The translations under genes were made by a program, and so were the position numbers. The notes under the pieces were generated by a model that did not search any database, was not told the DNA's origin, and saw only the letters and a list, made by a program, of their open reading frames with translations. From Diprion similis (Eukaryota; Arthropoda; Insecta; Hymenoptera; Diprionidae), in assembly GCF_021155765.1 (NCBI RefSeq), contig NC_060106.1, forward strand, positions 19,432,031 to 19,496,030: a stretch of DNA of 64,000 nt. The letters are read 5' to 3'. Numbering within the stretch: the stretch's first letter is position 1; each line of letters opens with the position of its first letter. Below are positions 1 through 12,770 of this stretch, in pieces.

Positions 1-2849
1 CAAAATCACGTCGGAATAGTGCCTCCATGATATAATCGCAGCACTTTTCAAAGTCGTCGAAATTTTGGCCAAAAATCCAAAGGGGTTAGCCTTAGTTTTT
101 TTCTCATTTCCGGACCCGAAAATTTTTCGTCCAGGAATCGATTTGTATGACCCTTCCCGGAGTAAATCGACCCTCAGGAACTCAAAAAACACATGAAAAA
201 GAGGGTAGGACCAACAGCAGAGAAATGAGGACGAAAATAAGCAGTTTTTCGCCTGTAACTTCTCAGGCGTTGCTCGCAGCGTATTTGGACTGCGCTTAAT
301 CGATTCCTCTCGCAAAATTACGTCGGAATAGTGCCTCCATGAATTAATCGCAGCACTTTTCAAAGTCGTCGAAATTTTGGCCAAAAATCCAAAGGGGTTA
401 GCCTTAGTTTTTTTCTCATTTCCGGACCCGAAAATTTTCCGTTCAGGAATCGATTTGTATGACCCTTCCCGGAGTAAATCGACCCTCAGGAACTCAAAAA
501 ACACATGAAAAAGAGGGTAGGACCAACAGCAGAGAAATGAGGACGAAAATAAGCAGTTTTTCGCCTGTAACTTCTCAGGCGTTGCTCGCAGCGTATTTGG
601 ACTGCGCTTAATCGATTCCTCTCGCAAAATCACGTCGGAATAGTGCCTCCATGAATTAATCGCAGCACTTTTCAAAGTCGTCGAAATTTTGGCCAAAAAT
701 CCAAAGGGGTTAGCCTTAGTTTTTTTCTCATTTCCGGACCCGAAAATTTTTCGTTCAGGAATCGATTTGTATGACCCTTCCCGGAGTAAATCGACCCTCA
801 GGAACTCAAAAAAGACATGAAAAAGAGGGTAGGACCAACAGCAGAGAAATGAGGACGAAAATAAGCAGTTTTTCGCCTGTAACTTCTCAGGCGTTGCTCG
901 CAGCGTATTGGGACTGCGCTTAATCGATTCCTCTCGCAAAATCACGTCGGAATAGTGCCTCCATGAATTAATCGCAGCACTTTTCAAAGTCGTCAAAATT
1001 TTGGCCAAAAATCCAAAGGGGTTAGCCTTAGTTTTTTTCTCATTTCCGGAGCCGAAAATTTTTCGTTCAGGAATCGATTTGTATGACCCTTCCCGGAGTA
1101 AATCGACCCTCAGGAACTCAAAAAACACATGAAAAAGAGGGTAGGACCAACAGCAGAGAAATGAGGACGAAAATAAGCAGTTTTTCGCCTGTAACTTCTC
1201 AGGCGTTGCTCGCAGCGTATTGCGACTGCGCTTAATCGATTCCTCTCGCAAAATCACGTCGGAATAGTGCCTCCATGATATAATCGCAGCACTTTTCAAA
1301 GTCGTCGAAATTTTGGCCAAAAATCCAAAGGGGTTAGCCTTAGTTTTTTTCTCATTTCCGGACCCGAAAATTTTTCGTTCAGGAATCGATTTGTATGACC
1401 CTTCCCGGAGTAAATCGACCCTCAGGAACTCAAAAAAGACATGAAAAAGAGGGTAGGACCAACAGCAGAGAAATGAGGACGAAAATAAGCAGTTTTTCGC
1501 CTGTAACTTCTCAGGCGTTGCTCGCAGCGTATTGGGACTGCGCTTAATCGATTCCTCTCGCAAAATCACGTCGGAATAGTGCCTCCATGAATTAATCGCA
1601 GCACTTTTCAAAGTCGTCAAAATTTTGGCCAAAAATCCAAAGGGGTTAGCCTTAGTTTTTTTCTCATTTCCGGAGCCGAAAATTTTTCGTTCAGGAATCG
1701 ATTTGTATGACCCTTCCCGGAGTAAATCGACCCTCAGGAACTCAAAAAACACATGAAAAAGAGGGTAGGACCAACAGCAGAGAAATGAGGACGAAAATAA
1801 GCAGTTTTTCGCCTGTAACTTCTCAGGCGTTGCTCGCAGCGTATTGCGACTGCGCTTAATCGATTCCTCTCGCAAAATCACGTCGGAATAGTGCCTCCAT
1901 GATATAATCGCAGCACTTTTCAAAGTCGTCGAAATTTTGGCCAAAAATCCAAAGGGGTTAGCCTTAGTTTTTTTCTCATTTCCGGACCCGAAAATTTTTC
2001 GTTCAGGAATCGATTTGTATGACCCTTCCCGGAGTAAATCGACCCTCAGGAACTCAAAAAACACATGAAAAAGAGGGTGGGACCAACAGCAGAGAGATGA
2101 GGACGAAAATAAGCAGTTTTTCGCCTGTAACTTCTCAGGCGTTGCTAGCAGCGTATTGGGACTGCGCTTAATCGATTCCTCTCGCAAAATCACGTCGGAA
2201 TAGTGCCTCCATGATATAATCGCAGCACTTTTCAAAGTCGTCGAAATTTTGGCCAAAAATCCAAAGGGGTTAGCCTTAGTTTTTTTCTCATTTCCGGAGC
2301 CGAAAATTTTTCGTTCAGGAATCGATTTGTATGACCCTTCCCGGAGTAAATCGACCCTCAGGAACTCAAAAAACACATGAAAAAGAGGGTGGGACCAACA
2401 GCAGAGAGATGAGGACGAAAATAAGCAGTTTTTCGCCTGTAACTTCTCAGGCGTTGCTCGCAGCGTATTGGGACTGCGCTTAATCGATTCCTCTCGCAAA
2501 ATCACGTCGGAATAGTGTCTCCATGAATTAATCGCAGCACTTTTCAAAGTCGTCAAAATTTTGGCCAAAAATCCAAAGGGGTTAGCCTTAGTTTTTTTCT
2601 CATTTCCGGAACCGAAAATTTTTCGTTCAGGAATCGATTTGTATGACCCTTCCCGGAGTAAATCGACCCTCAGGACCTCAAAAAACACATGAAAAAGAGG
2701 GTAGGACCAACAGCAGAGAAATGAGGACGAAAATAAGCAGTTTTTCGCCTGTAACTTCTCAGGCGTTGCTCGCAGCGTATTTGGACTGCGCTTAATCGAT
2801 TCCTCTCGCAAAATTACGTCGGAATAGTGCCTCCATGAATTAATCGCAG

Positions 2850-5800
2850 CACTTTTCAAAGTCGTCGAAATTTTGGCCAAAAATCCAAAGGGGTTAGCCT
2901 TAGTTTTTTTCTCATTTCCGGACCCGAAAATTTTCCGTTCAGGAATCGATTTGTATGACCCTTCCCGGAGTAAATCGACCCTCAGGAACTCAAAAAACAC
3001 ATGAAAAAGAGGGTAGGACCAACAGCAGAGAAATGAGGACGAAAATAAGCAGTTTTTCGCCTTTAACTTCTCAGGCGTTGCTCGCAGCGTATTTGGACTG
3101 CGCTTGATCGATTCCTCTCGCAAAATCACGTCGGAATAGTGCCTCCATGAATTAATCGCAGCACTTTTCAAAGTCGTCGACATTTTGGCCAAAAATCCAA
3201 AGGGGTTAGCCTTAGTTTTTTTCTCATTTCCGGAGCCGAAAATTTTTCGTTCAGGAATCGATTTGTATGACCCTTCCCGGAGTAAATCGACCCTCAGGAA
3301 CTCAAAAAACACATGAAAAAGAGGGTAGGACCAACAGCAGAGAAATGAGGACGAAAATAAGCAGTTTTTCGCCTGTAACTTCTCAGGCGTTGCTCGCAGC
3401 GTATTTGGACTGCGCTTGATCGATTCCTCTCGCAAAATTACGTCGGAATAGTGCCTACATGAATTAATCGCAGCACTTTTCAAAGTCGTCGAAATTTTGG
3501 CCAAAAATCCAAAGGGGTTAGCCTTAGTTTTTTTCTCATTTCCGGACCCGAAAATTTTTCGTTCAGGAATCGATTTGTATGACCCTTCCCGGAGTAAATC
3601 GACCCTCAGGAACTCAAAAAAGACATGAAAAAGAGGGTAGGACCAACAGCAGAGAAATGAGGACGAAAATAAGCAGTTTTTCGCCTGTAACTTCTCAGGC
3701 GTTGCTCGCAGCGTATTGGGACTGCGCTTAATCGATTCCTCTCGCAAAATTACGTCGGAATAGTGCCTTCATGAAATAATCGCAGCACTTCTCAAAGTCG
3801 TCGAAATTTTGGCCAAAAATCCAAAGGGGTTAGCCTTAGTTTTTTTCTCATTTCCGGAGCCGAAAATTTTTTGTTCAGGAATCGATTTGTATGACCCTTC
3901 CCGGAGTAAATCGACCCTCAGGAACTCAAAAAACACATGAAAAAGAGGGTAGGACCAACAGCAGAGAAATGAGGACGAAAATAAGCAGTTTTTCGCCTGT
4001 AACTTCTCAGGCGTTGCTCGCAGCGTATTTGGACTGCGCTTAATCGATTCCTCTCGCAAAATTACGTCGGAATAGTGCCTCCATGAATTAATCGCAGCAC
4101 TTTTCAAAGTCGTCGAAATTTTGGCCAAAAATCCAAAGGGGTTAGCCTTAGTTTTTTTCTCATTTCCGGACCCGAAAATTTTTCGTTCAGGAATCGATTT
4201 GTATGACCCTTCCCGGAGTAAATCGACCCTCAGGAACTCAAAAAACACATGAAAAAGAGGGTAGGACCAACAGCAGAGAAATGAGGACGAAAATAAGCAG
4301 TTTTTCGCCTGTAACTTCTCAGGCGTTGCTCGCAGCGTATTGGGACTGCGCTTAATCGATTCCTCTCGCAAAATCACGTCGGAATAGTGCCTCCATGAAT
4401 TAATCGCAGCACTTTTCAAAGTCGTCGAAATTTTGGCCAAAAATCCAAAGGGGTTAGCCTTAGTTTTTTTCTCATTTCCGGACCCGAAAATTTTTCGTTC
4501 AGGAATCGATTTGTATGACCCTTCCCGGAGTAAATCGACCCTCAGGAACTCAAAAAACACATGAAAAAGAGGGTAGGACCAACAGCAGAGAAATGAGGAC
4601 GAAAATAAGCAGTTTTTCGCCTGTAACTTCTCAGGCGTTGCTCGCAGCGTATTGGGACTGCGCTTAATCGATTCCTCTCGCAAAATCACGTCGGAATAGT
4701 GTCTCCATGAATTAATCGCAGCACTTTTCAAAGTCGTCGAAATTTTGGCCAAAAATCCAAAGGGGTTAGCCTTAGTTTTTTTCTCATTTCCGGACCCGAA
4801 AATTTTTCGTTCAGGAATCGATTTGTATGACCCTTCCCGGAGTAAATCGACCCTCAGGAACTCAAAAAACACATGAAAAAGAGGGTAGGACCAACAGCAG
4901 AGAAATGAGTACGAAAATAAGCAGTTTTTCGCCTGTAACTTCTCAGGCGTTGCTCGCAGCGTATTGGGACTGCGCTTAATCGATTCCTCTCGCAAAATCA
5001 CGTCGGAATAGTGTCTCCATGAATTAATCGCAGCACTTTTCAAAGTCGTCGAAATTTTGGCCAAAAATCCAAAGGGGTTAGCCTTAGTTTTTTTCTCATT
5101 CCCGACCCGAAAATTTTTCGTTCAGGAACTGATTTGTATGACCCTTCCCGGAGTAAATCGACCCTCAGGAACTCAAAAAACACATGAAAAAGAGGGTAGG
5201 ACCAACAGCAGAGAAATGAGGACGAAAATAAGCAGTTTTTCGCCTGTAACTTCTCAGGCGTTGCTCGCAGCGTATTTGGACTGCGCTTGATCGATTCCTC
5301 TCGCAAAATTACGTCGGAATAGTGCCTACATGAATTAATCGCAGCACTTTTCAAAGTCGTCGAAATTTTGGCCAAAAATCCAAAGGGGTTAGCCTTAGTT
5401 TTTTTCTCATTTCCGGACCCGAAAATTTTTCGTCCAGGAATCGATTTGTATGACCCTTCCCGGAGTAAATCGACCCTCAAGAACTCAAAAAACACATGAA
5501 AAAGAGGGTAGGACCAACAGCAGAGAAATGAGGACGAAAATAAGCAGTTTTTCGCCTGTAACTTCTCAGGCGTTGCTCGCAGCGTATTGGGACTGCGCTT
5601 AATCGATTCCTCTCGCAAAATCACGTCGGAATAGTGCCTCCATGAATTAATCGCAGCACTTTTCAAAGTCGTCGAAATTTTGGCCAAAAATCCAAAGGGG
5701 TTAGCCTTAGTTTTTTTCTCATTTCCGGAGCCGAAAATTTTTCGTTCAGGAATCGATTTGTATGACCCTTCCCGGAGTAAATCGACCCTCAGGAACTCAA

Positions 5801-5900
5801 AAAACACATGAAAAAGAGGGTAGGACCAACAGCAGAGAAATGAGGACGAAAATAAGCAGTTTTTCGCCTGTAACTTCTCAGGCGTTGCTCGCAGCGTATT
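2850..5900. repeat. Higher-order repeat block, copy 1 (about 10 monomers)
   Basis: Monomers 10 to 19 carry a run of private variants: CCTTTAAC, GTCGACATT, a CTACATG variant, CCTTCATGAAATAA, TTTTTTGTTC, GAGTACG and a 1-bp deletion. The same run recurs in the same order at a constant offset of 6,863 bp (22 units minus the 1-bp deletion). Only scattered single-base differences separate the two copies. Block edges lie inside monomers and are approximate. Confidence 0.85.
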
Positions 5901-8735
5901 TGGACTGCGCTTAATCGATTCCTCTCGCAAAATCACGTCGGAATAGTGCCTCCATGAATTAATCGCAGCACTTTTCAAAGTCGTCGAAATTTTGGCCAAA
6001 AATCCAAAGGGGTTAGCCTTAGTTTTTTTCTCATTTCCGGAGCCGAAAATTTTTCGTTCAGGAATCGATTTGTATGACCCTTCCCGGAGTAAATCGACCC
6101 TCAGGAACTCAAAAAACACATGAAAAAGAGGGTGGGACCAACAGCAGAGAAATGAGGACGAAAATAAGCAGTTTTTCGCCTGTAACTTCTCAGGCGTTGC
6201 TCGCAGCGTATTTGGACTGCGCTTAATCGATTCCTCTCGCAAAATTACGTCGGAATAGTGCCTCCATGAATTAATCGCAGCACTTTTCAAAGTCGTCGAA
6301 ATTTTGGCCAAAAATCCAAAGGGGTTAGCCTTAGTTTTTTTCTCATTTCCGGACCCGAAAATTTTTCGTTCAGGAATCGATTTGTATGACCCTTCCCGGA
6401 GTAAATCGACCCTCAGGAACTCAAAAAACACATGAAAAAGAGGGTAGGACCAACAGCAGAGAAATGAGGACGAAAATAAGCAGTTTTTCGCCTGTAACTT
6501 CTCAGGCGTTGCTCGCAGCGTATTGGGACTGCGCTTAATCGATTCCTCTCGCAAAATCACGTCGGAATAGTGCCTCCATGAATTAATCGCAGCACTTTTC
6601 AAAGTCGTCGAAATTTTGGCCAAAAATCCAAAGGGGTTAGCCTTAGTTTTTTTCTCATTTCCGGAGCCGAAAATTTTTCGTTCAGGAATCGATTTGTATG
6701 ACCCTTCCCGGAGTAAATCGACCCTCAGGAACTCAAAAAACACATGAAAAAGAGGGTAGGACCAACAGCAGAGAAATGAGGACGAAAATAAGCAGTTTTT
6801 CGCCTGTAACTTCTCAGGCGTTGCTCGCAGCGTATTGGGACTGCGCTTAATCGATTCCTCTCGCAAAATCACGTCGGAATAGTGCCTCCATGATATAATC
6901 GCAGCACTTTTCAAAGTCGTCGAAATTTTGGCCAAAAATCCAAAGGGGTTAGCCTTAGTTTTTTTCTCATTTCCGGACCCGAAAATTTTTCGTCCAGGAA
7001 TCGATTTGTATGACCCTTCCCGGAGTAAATCGACCCTCAGGAACTCAAAAAACACATGAAAAAGAGGGTAGGACCAACAGCAGAGAAATGAGGACGAAAA
7101 TAAGCAGTTTTTCGCCTGTAACTTCTCAGGCGTTGCTCGCAGCGTATTTGGACTGCGCTTAATCGATTCCTCTCGCAAAATTACGTCGGAATAGTGCCTC
7201 CATGAATTAATCGCAGCACTTTTCAAAGTCGTCGAAATTTTGGCCAAAAATCCAAAGGGGTTAGCCTTAGTTTTTTTCTCATTTCCGGACCCGAAAATTT
7301 TCCGTTCAGGAATCGATTTGTATGACCCTTCCCGGAGTAAATCGACCCTCAGGAACTCAAAAAACACATGAAAAAGAGGGTAGGACCAACAGCAGAGAAA
7401 TGAGGACGAAAATAAGCAGTTTTTCGCCTGTAACTTCTCAGGCGTTGCTCGCAGCGTATTTGGACTGCGCTTAATCGATTCCTCTCGCAAAATTACGTCG
7501 GAATAGTGCCTCCATGAATTAATCGCAGCACTTTTCAAAGTCGTCGAAATTTTGGCCAAAAATCCAAAGGGGTTAGCCTTAGTTTTTTTCTCATTTCCGG
7601 ACCCGAAAATTTTCCGTTCAGGAATCGATTTGTATGACCCTTCCCGGAGTAAATCGACCCTCAGGAACTCAAAAAACACATGAAAAAGAGGGTAGGACCA
7701 ACAGCAGAGAAATGAGGACGAAAATAAGCAGTTTTTCGCCTGTAACTTCTCAGGCGTTGCTCGCAGCGTATTTGGACTGCGCTTAATCGATTCCTCTCGC
7801 AAAATCACGTCGGAATAGTGCCTCCATGAATTAATCGCAGCACTTTTCAAAGTCGTCGAAATTTTGGCCAAAAATCCAAAGGGGTTAGCCTTAGTTTTTT
7901 TCTCATTTCCGGACCCGAAAATTTTTCGTTCAGGAATCGATTTGTATGACCCTTCCCGGAGTAAATCGACCCTCAGGAACTCAAAAAAGACATGAAAAAG
8001 AGGGTAGGACCAACAGCAGAGAAATGAGGACGAAAATAAGCAGTTTTTCGCCTGTAACTTCTCAGGCGTTGCTCGCAGCGTATTGGGACTGCGCTTAATC
8101 GATTCCTCTCGCAAAATCACGTCGGAATAGTGCCTCCATGAATTAATCGCAGCACTTTTCAAAGTCGTCAAAATTTTGGCCAAAAATCCAAAGGGGTTAG
8201 CCTTAGTTTTTTTCTCATTTCCGGAGCCGAAAATTTTTCGTTCAGGAATCGATTTGTATGACCCTTCCCGGAGTAAATCGACCCTCAGGAACTCAAAAAA
8301 CACATGAAAAAGAGGGTAGGACCAACAGCAGAGAAATGAGGACGAAAATAAGCAGTTTTTCGCCTGTAACTTCTCAGGCGTTGCTCGCAGCGTATTGCGA
8401 CTGCGCTTAATCGATTCCTCTCGCAAAATCACGTCGGAATAGTGCCTCCATGATATAATCGCAGCACTTTTCAAAGTCGTCGAAATTTTGGCCAAAAATC
8501 CAAAGGGGTTAGCCTTAGTTTTTTTCTCATTTCCGGACCCGAAAATTTTTCGTTCAGGAATCGATTTGTATGACCCTTCCCGGAGTAAATCGACCCTCAG
8601 GAACTCAAAAAACACATGAAAAAGAGGGTGGGACCAACAGCAGAGAGATGAGGACGAAAATAAGCAGTTTTTCGCCTGTAACTTCTCAGGCGTTGCTCGC
8701 AGCGTATTGGGACTGCGCTTAATCGATTCCTCTCG

Positions 8736-9671
8736 CAAAATCACGTCGGAATAGTGCCTCCATGATATAATCGCAGCACTTTTCAAAGTCGTCGAAATTT
8801 TGGCCAAAAATCCAAAGGGGTTAGCCTTAGTTTTTTTCTCATTTCCGGAGCCGAAAATTTTTCGTTCAGGAATCGATTTGTATGACCCTTCCCGGAGTAA
8901 ATCGACCCTCAGGAACTCAAAAAACACATGAAAAAGAGGGTGGGACCAACAGCAGAGAGATGAGGACGAAAATAAGCAGTTTTTCGCCTGTAACTTCTCA
9001 GGCGTTGCTCGCAGCGTATTGGGACTGCGCTTAATCGATTCCTCTCGCAAAATCACGTCGGAATAGTGCCTCCATGATATAATCGCAGCACTTTTCAAAG
9101 TCGTCGAAATTTTGGCCAAAAATCCAAAGGGGTTAGCCTTAGTTTTTTTCTCATTTCCGGAGCCGAAAATTTTTCGTTCAGGAATCGATTTGTATGACCC
9201 TTCCCGGAGTAAATCGACCCTCAGGAACTCAAAAAACACATGAAAAAGAGGGTGGGACCAACAGCAGAGAGATGAGGACGAAAATAAGCAGTTTTTCGCC
9301 TGTAACTTCTCAGGCGTTGCTCGCAGCGTATTGGGACTGCGCTTAATCGATTCCTCTCGCAAAATCACGTCGGAATAGTGCCTCCATGATATAATCGCAG
9401 CACTTTTCAAAGTCGTCGAAATTTTGGCCAAAAATCCAAAGGGGTTAGCCTTAGTTTTTTTCTCATTTCCGGAGCCGAAAATTTTTCGTTCAGGAATCGA
9501 TTTGTATGACCCTTCCCGGAGTAAATCGACCCTCAGGAACTCAAAAAACACATGAAAAAGAGGGTGGGACCAACAGCAGAGAGATGAGGACGAAAATAAG
9601 CAGTTTTTCGCCTGTAACTTCTCAGGCGTTGCTCGCAGCGTATTGGGACTGCGCTTAATCGATTCCTCTCG
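8736..9671. repeat. Three locally homogenised satellite monomers
   Basis: Monomers 29, 30 and 31 (starts 8736, 9048 and 9360) share the combination GATATA, GGAGCCG, GGGTGGG, GAGAGATG and TTGGG, and look identical to each other. Monomer 28 (8424) shares all of these but has GGACCCG. This is what recent single-unit amplification would leave. Confidence 0.8.
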
Positions 9672-9712
9672 CAAAATCACGTCGGAATAGTGTCTCCATG
9701 AATTAATCGCAG

Positions 9713-12700
9713 CACTTTTCAAAGTCGTCGAAATTTTGGCCAAAAATCCAAAGGGGTTAGCCTTAGTTTTTTTCTCATTTCCGGACCCGAAAATTTTCCG
9801 TTCAGGAATCGATTTGTATGACCCTTCCCGGAGTAAATCGACCCTCAGGAACTCAAAAAACACATGAAAAAGAGGGTAGGACCAACAGCAGAGAAATGAG
9901 GACGAAAATAAGCAGTTTTTCGCCTTTAACTTCTCAGGCGTTGCTCGCAGCGTATTTGGACTGCGCTTGATCGATTCCTCTCGCAAAATCACGTCGGAAT
10001 AGTGCCTCCATGAATTAATCGCAGCACTTTTCAAAGTCGTCGACATTTTGGCCAAAAATCCAAAGGGGTTAGCCTTAGTTTTTTTCTCATTTCCGGAGCC
10101 GAAAATTTTTCGTTCAGGAATCGATTTGTATGACCCTTCCCGGAGTAAATCGACCCTCAGGAACTCAAAAAACACATGAAAAAGAGGGTAGGACCAACAG
10201 CAGAGAAATGAGGACGAAAATAAGCAGTTTTTCGCCTGTAACTTCTCAGGCGTTGCTCGCAGCGTATTTGGACTGCGCTTGATCGATTCCTCTCGCAAAA
10301 TTACGTCGGAATAGTGCCTACATGAATTAATCGCAGCACTTTTCAAAGTCGTCGAAATTTTGGCCAAAAATCCAAAGGGGTTAGCCTTAGTTTTTTTCTC
10401 ATTTCCGGACCCGAAAATTTTTCGTTCAGGAATCGATTTGTATGACCCTTCCCGGAGTAAATCGACCCTCAGGAACTCAAAAAAGACATGAAAAAGAGGG
10501 TAGGACCAACAGCAGAGAAATGAGGACGAAAATAAGCAGTTTTTCGCCTGTAACTTCTCAGGCGTTGCTCGCAGCGTATTGGGACTGCGCTTAATCGATT
10601 CCTCTCGCAAAATTACGTCGGAATAGTGCCTTCATGAAATAATCGCAGCACTTCTCAAAGTCGTCGAAATTTTGGCCAAAAATCCAAAGGGGTTAGCCTT
10701 AGTTTTTTTCTCATTTCCGGAGCCGAAAATTTTTTGTTCAGGAATCGATTTGTATGACCCCTCCCGGAGTAAATCGACCCTCAGGAACTCAAAAAACACA
10801 TGAAAAAGAGGGTAGGACCAACAGCAGAGAAATGAGGACGAAAATAAGCAGTTTTTCGCCTGTAACTTCTCAGGCGTTGCTCGCAGCGTATTTGGACTGC
10901 GCTTAATCGATTCCTCTCGCAAAATTACGTCGGAATAGTGCCTCCATGAATTAATCGCAGCACTTTTCAAAGTCGTCGAAATTTTGGCCAAAAATCCAAA
11001 GGGGTTAGCCTTAGTTTTTTTCTCATTTCCGGAGCCGAAAATTTTTCGTTCAGGAATCGATTTGTATGACCCTTCCCGGAGTAAATCGACCCTCAGGAAC
11101 TCAAAAAACACATGAAAAAGAGGGTAGGACCAACAGCAGAGAAATGAGGACGAAAATAAGCAGTTTTTCGCCTGTAACTTCTCAGGCGTTGCTCGCAGCG
11201 TATTGGGACTGCGCTTAATCGATTCCTCTCGCAAAATCACGTCGGAATAGTGCCTCCATGAATTAATCGCAGCACTTTTCAAAGTCGTCGAAATTTTGGC
11301 CAAAAATCCAAAGGGGTTAGCCTTAGTTTTTTTCTCATTTCCGGACCCGAAAATTTTTCGTTCAGGAATCGATTTGTATGACCCTTCCCGGAGTAAATCG
11401 ACCCTCAGGAACTCAAAAAACACATGAAAAAGAGGGTAGGACCAACAGCAGAGAAATGAGGACGAAAATAAGCAGTTTTTCGCCTGTAACTTCTCAGGCG
11501 TTGCTCGCAGCGTATTGGGACTGCGCTTAATCGATTCCTCTCGCAAAATCACGTCGGAGTAGTGTCTCCATGAATTAATCGCAGCACTTTTCAAAGTCGT
11601 CGAAATTTTGGCCAAAAATCCAAAGGGGTTAGCCTTAGTTTTTTTCTCATTTCCGGACCCGAAAATTTTTCGTTCAGGAATCGATTTGTATGACCCTTCC
11701 CGGAGTAAATCGACCCTCAGGAACTCAAAAAACACATGAAAAAGAGGGTAGGACCAACAGCAGAGAAATGAGTACGAAAATAAGCAGTTTTTCGCCTGTA
11801 ACTTCTCAGGCGTTGCTCGCAGCGTATTGGGACTGCGCTTAATCGATTCCTCTCGCAAAATCACGTCGGAATAGTGTCTCCATGAATTAATCGCAGCACT
11901 TTTCAAAGTCGTCGAAATTTTGGCCAAAAATCCAAAGGGGTTAGCCTTAGTTTTTTTCTCATTCCCGACCCGAAAATTTTTCGTTCAGGAACTGATTTGT
12001 ATGACCCTTCCCGGAGTAAATCGACCCTCAGGAACTCAAAAAACACATGAAAAAGAGGGTAGGACCAACAGCAGAGAAATGAGGACGAAAATAAGCAGTT
12101 TTTCGCCTGTAACTTCTCAGGCGTTGCTCGCAGCGTATTTGGACTGCGCTTGATCGATTCCTCTCGCAAAATTACGTCGGAATAGTGCCTACATGAATTA
12201 ATCGCAGCACTTTTCAAAGTCGTCGAAATTTTGGCCAAAAATCCAAAGGGGTTAGCCTTAGTTTTTTTCTCATTTCCGGACCCGAAAATTTTTCGTCCAG
12301 GAATCGATTTGTATGACCCTTTCCGGAGTAAATCGACCCTCAAGAACTCAAAAAACACATGAAAAAGAGGGTAGGACCAACAGCAGAGAAATGAGGACGA
12401 AAATAAGCAGTTTTTCGCCTGTAACTTCTCAGGCGTTGCTCGCAGCGTATTTGGACTGCGCTTAATCGATTCCTCTCGCAAAATCACGTCGGAATAGTGC
12501 CTCCATGAATTAATCGCAGCACTTTTCAAAGTCGTCGAAATTTTGGCCAAAAATCCAAAGGGGTTAGCCTTAGTTTTTTTCTCATTTCCGGAGCCGAAAA
12601 TTTTTCGTTCAGGAATCGATTTGTATGACCCTTCCCGGAGTAAATCGACCCTCAGGAACTCAAAAAACACATGAAAAAGAGGGTAGGACCAACAGCAGAG

Positions 12701-12770
12701 AAATGAGGACGAAAATAAGCAGTTTTTCGCCTGTAACTTCTCAGGCGTTGCTCGCAGCGTATTGGGACTG
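9713..12770. repeat. Higher-order repeat block, copy 2
   Basis: This matches copy 1 at +6,863 bp, monomers 32 to 41. After monomer 41 the order of variants no longer follows monomer 20. Monomer 42 instead resembles monomer 23 and monomer 1 (GATATA, GGACCCG, CGTCCAGG). This suggests that unequal exchange removed about three units or joined the copy to a different register. Confidence 0.82.
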
